Assembly: GCA_021776195.1 (NCBI GenBank)
Contig: JAJFGK010000031.1
Location: 1-38,244, forward strand
Reading direction: 5' to 3'
DNA: 38,244 bases
Source of the DNA: Kiloniellaceae bacterium
GTDB lineage: Bacteria; Pseudomonadota; Alphaproteobacteria; Kiloniellales; Kiloniellaceae
Every line of letters begins with the position of its first letter. The first letter of the stretch is position 1. Shown in pieces: positions 31,369 to 38,244 of the stretch. The translations under genes were made by a program, and so were the position numbers. The notes beneath the pieces are model-generated. The model was not told where the DNA came from. It saw only the letters and a list, made by a program, of their open reading frames with translations, and searched no databases.

Positions 31369-34300
31369 ATGGAACTCTCGGCACTCTCTATCAAGCGCCC
31401 GGTCTTCGCCATCGTGCTCAGCCTGGTCGTGGTCCTGATCGGGCTGGTCTCGTTTCAGCGTTTGACGATTCGTGAGTATCCCGAGATCGACGAGCCCACG
31501 GTCAGTGTCACCACAACCTACCGCGGCGCCTCCGCCGACATCGTCGAGACCCAGATCACCACGCTGATCGAAGACTCGATCTCGGGCACCGAGGCGATCA
31601 AAACCATCAAGTCGGTGAGCCGCGACGGGGTCAGCGAGATCACCGTCACGTTCCGTCTCGAGCGTGACCCCGACGAGGCGGCGGCCGACGTGCGCGACCG
31701 GGTCGGCCGGGTCCGCGCCGATCTGCCTGACGAGATCGATGAGCCGGTCGTCGCCAAGGTCGAGGCGAATTCCCAGCCGATTATTTGGATCGCCTTTTCC
31801 AGCGACCGTCACACCACGGCGCAGCTGACCGATTATGTCGACCGCTTCGTGATCGACGAGATCAAGCGCATCGACGGGATCGCCGACGCGATTATCTTTG
31901 CCGAGCGGCGCTACGCCATGCGGATCTGGCTCGATGCCCTGCAGATGGCGGCCCATGGCGTGACCACGGCTGACGTCGAGGACGCCCTGCGGCGGCAGAA
32001 CCAGGAGATTCCGGGCGGACGGGTGCAGAGCCAGCAGCGCGAATTCGTCGTGCGCAACGAGAGCGACCTGCGCACTGTCGCCCAGTTCAACGACCTCATT
32101 ATCAAGGTGGTGGGCGACTATTTGGTTCGGGTGCGCGATGTCGGGCGCGCCGTCCTGGGGGTTGCCGATGATCGCCAGGTGGCGCGCTCGCAAGGGGTCG
32201 ACGCGGTGGCGATCGGCGTGGTCCGCCAGTCGGTCGCCAATCCACTGGAAATCTCCGATCAGGTGAGAGACCTGCTGCCGGCCCTCCAGGGCCGCCTGCC
32301 CGAGGGTATGAAGATCTCGCTGGCCTATGACAGTTCGGTTTTCATCGCCAGTTCGATCGCGAACGTTTATCGCTCGCTGGTCGAGGCGGCGCTGCTGGTG
32401 CTGGCGGTCATCCTGATTTTTCTGCGCAATCTGCGTTCGGTGACGATCCCCATGATTACCATTCCGATCTCGTTGATCGGCACCTGTTTTTTCATGTGGA
32501 TCCTGGGATTTTCAATCAACACCCTGACCCTCCTGGCCATGGTGCTGGCCATCGGTCTGGTGGTGGACGACGCCATCGTCATGCTGGAGAACATCTACCG
32601 CCATGTGGAGGCCGGCCTGCATCCGATCAAGGCGGCCCTGCTGGGCGCCCGGGAGATCCAGTTCGCGGTGATCGCCACCACCGTCGCGCTGATCGCGGTC
32701 TTCGTGCCGGTCGCCTTCATGGAGGGGCGGACCGGGCGGCTCTTCACCGAATTCGCGCTGACCCTGGCCGGCGCGGTGGTCATCTCCAGCTTCGTGGCGC
32801 TCAGTCTCGCGCCGATGATGTGTTCGCGGATCCTCAAGCGCCAGGAGCGCGAGCCGCTTTGGGGCCGGCCGATCAAGGCGGGCCTGGACGGCCTCGACTG
32901 GCTCTACGCGCGCAGCCTGCGCTGGTCGCTCGCCAACCGCGGGGTGGTGGTGCTGGTCGCGCTCTTCGCCGCTGGCGGCAACTACGTCATTTTCCGCGAC
33001 CTGCCGAGCGAGCTGTCGCCGGTCGAGGACCGCGGAGTCATTTTCGGCGTTCTCATCGGCCCGGATGCGGCGACCGTGGACTTCACCGACGCCTACATGC
33101 GCCGGGTCGAGGACATCTACCGTGCTGTGCCGGAGATGCGGCAGTTTTTCATCGCCTCGGGCAATCCCATCGCCAGCGACGGCTTCTCCGTGCTGTTGCT
33201 GAAGCCCTGGGAAGAGCGCCAGCGCAGCGCCGGGCAGATCGCCGGTTCGATCTTTCCCGACTTCCAGTCGGTGGCCGGGACCCTGGCCTTTCCGGTCCTC
33301 CCACCGTCGCTGGGCGCCAGCCCGACCGAGCGGCCGGTCAGCTTCGTCATCATGGGCAGCGGCTCCTACGACGAACTGGACCGCGCGACCCAGGCTTTCC
33401 TGGCGGAGGCCGGCAAGAACCCCAATCTCCTCAGCCTCGATACCGATCTCAGGGTCAACACGCCGCAAATCCGCGTGCTGATGGAACGCGACCGTATCGG
33501 GGCCCTGGGCCTGGACGTGGCGACGGTCGGGCGTACCGTCGAGACCATGCTGGGCGGCCGCGAGGTGACCCGCTTCAAGCAGAACGGCGAGCAGTACGAT
33601 GTGGTGGTCCAGGCCGAAGAGGCCGAACGCACCGATCCCGACCGCCTGATGCAGTATTTCCTGCGCGGACCCGATGACAACCTGCTGCCGCTTTCCGCGG
33701 TGGTCGACCTCAAGGAGGTTACGGCGCCGCGCGACCGCAATCACTTCAACCGCGCCCGCGCCGTTACGGTCACGGCCAATCTGGCGCCCGGCTACGCATT
33801 GGGGGAGGCCCTGGCCTTCATGAACGAGGTTGCCGACCGCACCCTGCCGCGCACCGCCAGCATCGGCTATGACGGGCAAAGCCTGGAATTCTTCGAGAGC
33901 GGCGCCAGTCTCTACATCACCTTCGCCCTGGCGCTGGTCTTCATCTTCCTGGTCCTCGCCGCCCAGTTCGAGAGCTTCGTCGATCCGACCATCGTCTTGC
34001 TGGTGGTGCCGCTCTCGGTGATCGGCGCGCTGATCGCCCTCCAGGTCACCGGCAACTCCCTCAACGTCTATTCCCAGATCGGACTGATCAGCCTGGTCGG
34101 CCTGATATCGAAGAACGGCATTCTGATCACGGAGTTCGCCAACCAGCTGCAGGAGGCCGGCAAGCCCAAGGCCGAGGCGATCGTCGAGGCCTCGATCCTG
34201 CGCCTGCGGCCGATCCTGATGACCGCCCTCTCGATGATCCTGGGCACCATGCCCTTGGCGCTGGCGAGCGGCGCGGGCGCGGAAAGCCGTCACCAGATCG

Positions 34301-34431
34301 GCTGGGTGGTGGTCGGCGGGCTGCTGGTCGGAACCTTCTTTTCGGTCTATGTCGTCCCCACGGTCTACAGCTTCCTGGCGCGCGACCGGCAAAAGCGGCC
34401 CAGCCTCGATTACGGCAAGTTTGAAGCCTGA
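31369..34431 (+). CDS. RND efflux pump, AcrB/MexF-like (HAE1 type)
   Basis: A 1020-residue inner-membrane pump of normal family length. It starts MELSALSIKRPVFAIVLSLV (TM1) and has two large periplasmic loops. The proton-relay acids appear in VVDDAIVMLENIYRH (TM4), and the TM10 Lys in LISKNGILITEFANQL. LRPILMTALSMILGTMPLAL is the typical late segment. It exports hydrophobic compounds using the proton gradient together with the adaptor encoded just upstream. The gene ends seven bases from the convergent methyltransferase-like gene. The substrate range cannot be read from sequence. Confidence 0.94.
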   Translation: MELSALSIKRPVFAIVLSLVVVLIGLVSFQRLTIREYPEIDEPTVSVTTTYRGASADIVETQITTLIEDSISGTEAIKTIKSVSRDGVSEITVTFRLERDPDEAAADVRDRVGRVRADLPDEIDEPVVAKVEANSQPIIWIAFSSDRHTTAQLTDYVDRFVIDEIKRIDGIADAIIFAERRYAMRIWLDALQMAAHGVTTADVEDALRRQNQEIPGGRVQSQQREFVVRNESDLRTVAQFNDLIIKVVGDYLVRVRDVGRAVLGVADDRQVARSQGVDAVAIGVVRQSVANPLEISDQVRDLLPALQGRLPEGMKISLAYDSSVFIASSIANVYRSLVEAALLVLAVILIFLRNLRSVTIPMITIPISLIGTCFFMWILGFSINTLTLLAMVLAIGLVVDDAIVMLENIYRHVEAGLHPIKAALLGAREIQFAVIATTVALIAVFVPVAFMEGRTGRLFTEFALTLAGAVVISSFVALSLAPMMCSRILKRQEREPLWGRPIKAGLDGLDWLYARSLRWSLANRGVVVLVALFAAGGNYVIFRDLPSELSPVEDRGVIFGVLIGPDAATVDFTDAYMRRVEDIYRAVPEMRQFFIASGNPIASDGFSVLLLKPWEERQRSAGQIAGSIFPDFQSVAGTLAFPVLPPSLGASPTERPVSFVIMGSGSYDELDRATQAFLAEAGKNPNLLSLDTDLRVNTPQIRVLMERDRIGALGLDVATVGRTVETMLGGREVTRFKQNGEQYDVVVQAEEAERTDPDRLMQYFLRGPDDNLLPLSAVVDLKEVTAPRDRNHFNRARAVTVTANLAPGYALGEALAFMNEVADRTLPRTASIGYDGQSLEFFESGASLYITFALALVFIFLVLAAQFESFVDPTIVLLVVPLSVIGALIALQVTGNSLNVYSQIGLISLVGLISKNGILITEFANQLQEAGKPKAEAIVEASILRLRPILMTALSMILGTMPLALASGAGAESRHQIGWVVVGGLLVGTFFSVYVVPTVYSFLARDRQKRPSLDYGKFEA

Positions 34432-34438
34432 GCCGGCG

Positions 34439-35368
34439 CTATCTCGGTAGTGCCGCACTGAGCGCGGCGATATGCGCCGGGCCGAGGCCGCAGCAGCCTC
34501 CGATCACCCGCACGCCGCGCGCCGCCCAGCGTTCCCCGGCGGCGGCGAATTCGGCCGGACTGCAGACGCTGTCGAAGTCCCACTTCGGATGGCCATAGTG
34601 CCCGGAGTTGGGATAGACCACGACGGGCCCCGCCCAGTGCCGCTCGACGATGTCCAGGGCGCGGTCGGTCTCATCCAATTCGTTGTGCATGACCGACACC
34701 AGGACCTCGGTCCCGTCCGGCACCGCCGACAGGACTTCGGGCAGGATCCGGTCGAAGGTGACGGCCTCCTTGCCCCGGTCGTCGCTGCCGTCGGCCACCA
34801 CCTCGCCGTCCGTGGTCAGCTTGCAGGTGAAGCCGAGCCAGAGCGGCAGCCCGAGCGGCGCCAGGGCCTCGATCATGGCGATCGAGTGATCCGCGTCGAA
34901 CAGCATTTCCAGGGCGAAGAGAACGACGCCGGACTCGGCCAGGGCTTCGCCCTGCTCGGCGATGTTGGCGCGGAACCGGTCCAGGGGCGGGAGCGTGCCG
35001 CGGTCGCTCCCCTTGGCGTAGGTCGAGATCGCTCCCGCGATCCACTGCGGCCGGTCGACGCCGGCGCTTTCGATGGCCTCGCGGCAGAGCGCCACGGCGG
35101 TGCGGTTGGCCTCGCCGACCCGGTCCGCCTCGCCGATCAGCGCCAGGATGTGACGGTTGGCGGCGAAGGTCGAGGTCAGGTGAATCTCGGCGCCGGCGCG
35201 GGCGTAGTCGGCATGGATCGCGCGCACCAGATCGGGATGGCTAAGGGCGGCATGGGCCGACCAGGCGCCGCCCACCAGCGGCATGCCGCGCCGGTCGAGC
35301 TCGGTTCCCATGGCGCCGTCGAGAATGATCGAGCGCGGATCGGCAGAACGCTCTTCAAGGGTCGTCAT
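34439..35368 (-). CDS. Homocysteine S-methyltransferase-family protein with altered zinc site
   Basis: A 309-residue TIM-barrel protein starting with ILDGAMGTELDRRG, the family signature, and ending with VIGGCCGLGPAHI, where Cys292 and Cys293 are two of three zinc ligands. The third ligand in the family is a Cys in a GxNC segment; here the matching place reads SVMHNE (His228), so no Cys is present. Either His takes over or zinc binding and methyl transfer are changed. Homologues methylate homocysteine from S-methylmethionine or betaine. It is a lone minus-strand gene, divergent from the class II aldolase gene across 35369-35509. Confidence 0.87.
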   Translation of the reverse strand: MTTLEERSADPRSIILDGAMGTELDRRGMPLVGGAWSAHAALSHPDLVRAIHADYARAGAEIHLTSTFAANRHILALIGEADRVGEANRTAVALCREAIESAGVDRPQWIAGAISTYAKGSDRGTLPPLDRFRANIAEQGEALAESGVVLFALEMLFDADHSIAMIEALAPLGLPLWLGFTCKLTTDGEVVADGSDDRGKEAVTFDRILPEVLSAVPDGTEVLVSVMHNELDETDRALDIVERHWAGPVVVYPNSGHYGHPKWDFDSVCSPAEFAAAGERWAARGVRVIGGCCGLGPAHIAALSAALPR

Positions 35369-35509
35369 GGGTGAGATCTCGCAGGCAGGAGGATTTAGAG
35401 CCAGCCTGCCGTCCTTTCAAATTGGTCGCAAGAGGGCCTGCCGACAATTCACGCTTGCGTCGTTGGGTGCCTTGTCTGATCCTGCGGCAAACATGGAGGA
35501 GACCTCGTC

Positions 35510-36280
35510 ATGTCGACAGCCGTTGCCCGGCCCTTCGAGGGGCGAAAAAGCCAGTTCAGCGAGGCCGAGTGGCGCGCAAGGGTCGATCTGGCCGCCTGCT
35601 ATCGCCTGGCCGACCGCAACCGCATGTCCATGGTGATCTGGAACCACATCACGGCGCGGGTGCCCGGCTATGAAGACCGCATGCTGATCAACCGCTTCGG
35701 CCTGCGCTACGACGAGATCACCGCCTCGAACCTGCTGACCATCGATCTCGACGGCAACATAATCGACGGCGGCGAGGATGATCTCAACACCACGGGCTAT
35801 GTGATCCACAGCGCGGTGCACCGGGTCCGCCACGACGCGGTCTGCGTCATGCACTGCCACTCTCGCGGCGGCACCGCGGTCTCGGCCTTGAAGGAGGGGC
35901 TGCTGCCGCTCTGCCAGGAGGCCATGCTGTCCTACGGCGACCTCTCCTATCACGACTACGAGGGGCTGGCGCTGGATCTCGACGAGCGCGAGCGGCTGGC
36001 CGCTGACCTGGGCCAGACCTATCAGATGATTCTGCGCAACCACGGCCTGCTCACGGTCGGCCGCACGGTGGCCGAGGCCTACTGGCGCATGGTGACCCTG
36101 GAGCAGGCCTGCCAGCTCCAGATGGACGTCCTGGCCAGCGGCCGCGAGCTGGTCATGCCGCCGCGCGAAGTTTGCGAGGCGACCCACCGCCAGATGGTCG
36201 AGGGGCGCGTTCCCGGCGGCGAGGAATGGGTCGCTCTGCTGCGCCAGCTCGACCGCGACTGCCCCGACTACGCATCCTGA
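35510..36280 (+). CDS. Class II aldolase/adducin-family protein
   Basis: A 256-residue protein with the zinc site of class II aldolases: MHCHS (two His) and LRNHGLL (third His), a candidate catalytic Glu in LCQEAML, and an N-terminal MVIWNHITARVPG segment. ATG at 35510 has GGAGGAG upstream. Members are sugar-phosphate aldolases, epimerases or decarboxylase-like proteins, and many in Alphaproteobacteria have no assigned substrate. It is a single-gene unit, followed by the palindromic repeat at 36357. Confidence 0.88.
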   Translation: MSTAVARPFEGRKSQFSEAEWRARVDLAACYRLADRNRMSMVIWNHITARVPGYEDRMLINRFGLRYDEITASNLLTIDLDGNIIDGGEDDLNTTGYVIHSAVHRVRHDAVCVMHCHSRGGTAVSALKEGLLPLCQEAMLSYGDLSYHDYEGLALDLDERERLAADLGQTYQMILRNHGLLTVGRTVAEAYWRMVTLEQACQLQMDVLASGRELVMPPREVCEATHRQMVEGRVPGGEEWVALLRQLDRDCPDYAS

Positions 36281-36356
36281 TCCCTGCGGCTTCTAGAACT
36301 TGGGCGAAATAGAAACATTCTGTGTCATTGAGTTGAGGGCTCCCTGCCCCCATTAT

Positions 36357-36441
36357 TGTCATTGCCGGGCTTGACCCGGCAATCCAGGAAATGCCCAGAA
36401 CAAGCCATTCCTGGACCCTCGGGTCGAGCCCGAGGGTGACA
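36357..36441. repeat. Intergenic REP-like palindromic element
   Basis: An 85-bp composite. Hairpin one is ATTGCCGGG/CCCGGCAAT (36361-36383, loop CTTGA); hairpin two is ACCCTCGGG/CCCGAGGGT (36415-36437, loop TCGAG). The outer ends are TGTCA and TGACA, with CCAGG and CCTGG facing each other inside. The wording is that of interspersed palindromes frequent in alphaproteobacterial genomes. It lies between two convergent genes, where it may also stop transcription. The flanks 36281-36356 and 36442-36531 show nothing else clear. Confidence 0.85.
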
Positions 36442-36531
36442 GTAAATAAACGGGCAATTCCTGTAGTCCTTTGAAATCACTCATATCATTTTGAGTCAGA
36501 CCTTAAGGCTGTTGGCTGCTTCTGCCCGCTT

Positions 36532-37653
36532 TCAGTCCGCGGAGGCGATAATATCGAGAATCAGGCGGTTGACCTCGGCGGCCTGCTCCATATGGGGCAT
36601 GTGGCCGGCGGCGTCCGTCAGGGTCACGGGCAGCGAGGCCGGCAGGCCCTCGCCGTGGGCCGGCGGCAGGATCCGGTCCGACTTGCCCCAGATGACCTGA
36701 GCCGGCACGGCAAGCTCGCCCAGCCGGTCGCGCAGGCCCTCGGCCTGGCGGCCGCCGGGAAAGAGTCCGTCGCGCAGCTTCTGCAACGCCGCCGTGGCGC
36801 CGTCCAGCCGTTTGAAGCGGATCACGCCCTCGATCATCTCGGCGGTGATCGACGCGGGGTCCGCCACGAGCTGTTCCAGGGTGGCGCGCAACTTCTTGGC
36901 ACGGGTCTGGCTGATGAAGCCCTCGATGTAGTCCATGTTGATCTCGGGCCCGAGGCCGCCGGGCGCGATCAGGGTCGCGGAGGCCACCTTGCCGGGCTGG
37001 TCGAGGGCCAGAGCGAGGCAGATCGCGCCGCCCATCGAGTGGCCGACGAGGTGGGCCTTGGCCACGCCCAGCTCGTCCATCAGTGCCGTGACGGCGCCGC
37101 TGAGCGCGGCCAGGTCGGCGGCCCCGACGTCCTTGGTCGAGGCGCCGTGCCCGGGCAGGTCCAGGGCATAGGTCGTGCGGCTCTCGGAGAGCGCTTCCTG
37201 GTTGAACATCCAGTTGTTCAGGTCGCCGCCGTAGCCATGCACGAAGATCACCGGCGGGCCGTCCGCGTCGCCCATCTTCAGATAGGTCAGGCGCCGGCCG
37301 CCGGCGACGACGGTTTCCGGCTCGGGGCCGGTGTCGCCCGCCGCCGCCTCGAAATCGAAGCTGTCCAGGAAGGCCGCGACGTGGGCCTCGACCGCCTCGT
37401 CGCTGACCGAGGCCGGGGCGCAGACGCCCAAGAGCGCACCCACGGGCACGGTCTCGCCGTCCTTGACCACGATCTTGCGCAGGCGACCGCCGACCGGGCT
37501 CTCGAATACATTGGCGATCTTGGTGGTCTCGATATCCATGATCTCCTGGCCGGCCGCGATCTCCGCACCCTCTTCGACGTGCCATGCGGCGACCATGCCT
37601 TCTTGCATCGCCAGACCCCACTTGGGCATGACGATTTCCTGGATCTCGCTCAT
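36532..37653 (-). CDS. acoC: Lipoyl-domain/alpha-beta hydrolase E2-type subunit (AcoC-like)
   Basis: A 373-residue fusion. Residues 1-78 form a biotinyl/lipoyl domain with Lys45 in IETTKI as the lipoylation site. Residues about 112-373 are an alpha/beta hydrolase with FVHGYGG, nucleophile Ser206 in GHSMGG, Asp326 in KSDRILP and a His in GHMPHME. This is the layout of AcoC, the dihydrolipoamide acetyltransferase of the acetoin dehydrogenase complex, in which a hydrolase fold replaces the usual E2 catalytic domain. It follows an E1 beta gene by 95 bases containing a hairpin. The true substrate might be another 2-oxo compound or diketone. Confidence 0.88.
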   Translation of the reverse strand: MSEIQEIVMPKWGLAMQEGMVAAWHVEEGAEIAAGQEIMDIETTKIANVFESPVGGRLRKIVVKDGETVPVGALLGVCAPASVSDEAVEAHVAAFLDSFDFEAAAGDTGPEPETVVAGGRRLTYLKMGDADGPPVIFVHGYGGDLNNWMFNQEALSESRTTYALDLPGHGASTKDVGAADLAALSGAVTALMDELGVAKAHLVGHSMGGAICLALALDQPGKVASATLIAPGGLGPEINMDYIEGFISQTRAKKLRATLEQLVADPASITAEMIEGVIRFKRLDGATAALQKLRDGLFPGGRQAEGLRDRLGELAVPAQVIWGKSDRILPPAHGEGLPASLPVTLTDAAGHMPHMEQAAEVNRLILDIIASAD

Positions 37654-37682
37654 ATCGATGTTCCTCGCTGTCGCAAAAGGTG

Positions 37683-37709
37683 CCCCGGCGGCAAGTGCCG
37701 CCGCCGGGG
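37683..37709 (-). other. Strong hairpin between E1 beta and AcoC-like genes
   Basis: CCCCGGCGGC (37683-37692) pairs perfectly with GCCGCCGGGG (37700-37709) over 10 bp with a 7-base loop. On the minus strand CACCTTTT follows, too weak for a sure terminator. It may lower expression of the E2-type gene relative to E1 beta. Confidence 0.5.
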
Positions 37710-37748
37710 GTCGTCGTCTAACCGGCAGAGCGCTTTGCTCGGACCGGC

Positions 37749-38244
37749 TTAGTTGCCCTTGCCGGTCACCTCGCGCACGGCCGCTTCGATCTTGGCTACC
37801 CCGGGGACGTAGAGGTCCTCGAGGGCCGGCGAGAAGGGCACCGGCGCGTGCGGCGCCGTCACCTGGATGATCGGCGCCTTCAGGTCGCTGAAGCAGTGCT
37901 CGCAGAGCATCGCGGCAATGTCGGTGGCCATGTTGCAGCGCGGATGGGCCTCGTCCACCACCACGACCCGGCCGGTCTCCGCCGCGGTCTCCAGGATGGT
38001 GTCGCGGTCCAGCGGCGAGGTTGTGCGCGGGTCGACCACGGTGCACTTGATGCCCGAGCCCGCCAGCTTGTCCGCCGCCTCGTTGGCATAGTTCACCATG
38101 CGTCCGAAGGCGATGATGGTGGCGTCCTCGCCCTCGCGGGTGACGTTGGCCTCGCCGAAGGGGATGGTGTAGGGCTCGTCGGGCACCTCGACCTCTTCGT
38201 CGTACATGCCCTTGTGCTCGAAGAAGATCACCGGATCGTCATCG
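37749..38244 (-). CDS. acoB: Thiamine-dependent dehydrogenase E1 beta subunit, partial (AcoB-like)
   Basis: The C-terminal 164 residues are present; the reading frame stays open to the right edge, so the start is outside. Visible are DDDPVIFFEHKGMY, PFGEANVTREGEDATIIAFG, VVDPRTTSPLDRDTI, and VVVVDEAHPRCN, then PHAPVPFSPALEDLYVPG near the end. These are standard for the beta subunit of the pyruvate/acetoin dehydrogenase E1 heterotetramer. Together with the lipoyl-hydrolase gene downstream, an acetoin-type complex is favoured over pyruvate dehydrogenase; the symbol is tentative. Confidence 0.87.
   Translation of the reverse strand, partial: DDDPVIFFEHKGMYDEEVEVPDEPYTIPFGEANVTREGEDATIIAFGRMVNYANEAADKLAGSGIKCTVVDPRTTSPLDRDTILETAAETGRVVVVDEAHPRCNMATDIAAMLCEHCFSDLKAPIIQVTAPHAPVPFSPALEDLYVPGVAKIEAAVREVTGKGN

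Noticed and set aside
32512..34458. 648-codon open frame antisense to the RND pump
   Set aside because: It is rich in Gln, His, Asp and Gly with no fold signature, and the pump on the plus strand is complete and conserved.

Overview
The window is GC-rich, gene-dense chromosomal DNA that looks like an alphaproteobacterium, probably of the Rhodospirillales or a neighbouring order. This is inferred from codon use, an AapQ-type amino-acid permease, PotABCD-type transport, an FMN riboswitch of proteobacterial form, and an intergenic palindrome of the type common in Alphaproteobacteria. I saw no prophage, transposase, CRISPR array, rRNA or tRNA.

Left part (1-6122). An FMN riboswitch on the minus strand, with its promoter, controls a gene beyond the left edge. 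Divergent from it is a plus-strand operon of a TIM-barrel epimerase-like protein, a class III CoA-transferase and an enoyl-CoA hydratase-like protein; the last two lack usual catalytic residues. A minus-strand group follows: an EamA exporter, a lone AapQ-type permease and a DUF1194 secreted protein.

ECF module (6233-13169). An ECF sigma factor is translationally coupled to an anti-sigma factor that ends in a ChrR-type cupin. On either side lie two candidate target operons: a Tat lipoprotein with a ferritin-like fold plus cytochrome c, and a DUF4331 protein plus a TPR-like protein plus a HupE/UreJ-type membrane protein. Both operons are preceded by the same bipartite element, TGCATCC-N17-CGTT, which reads as the promoter of the sigma factor. 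Each has a strong hairpin after its first gene. This is the most coherent candidate for a little-described system.

Middle (13180-20203). A PotDABC-type ABC operon on the minus strand has 20-bp-spaced direct repeats upstream of potD and hairpins between potD and potA. Next come an aldo/keto reductase, a FAD-dependent amine oxidase-like enzyme, and an SDR that has lost about 50 residues in frame.

20479-24033 encodes an unrecognised 1184-residue protein. Twelve helical repeats of 75-77 residues run exactly to its C-terminus, after two degenerate copies. It is the most unusual single gene here.

Right part (24088-38244). This holds a B12-binding-type radical SAM protein, AceK, a GFA-fold protein, choline sulfatase, an RND pump with its adaptor, a homocysteine S-methyltransferase-like protein with an altered zinc site, a class II aldolase, and the end of an acetoin-dehydrogenase-type operon (E1 beta, and a lipoyl-alpha/beta hydrolase fusion) that runs off the right edge. 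Two palindromic intergenic elements lie at 29968-30104 and 36357-36441.
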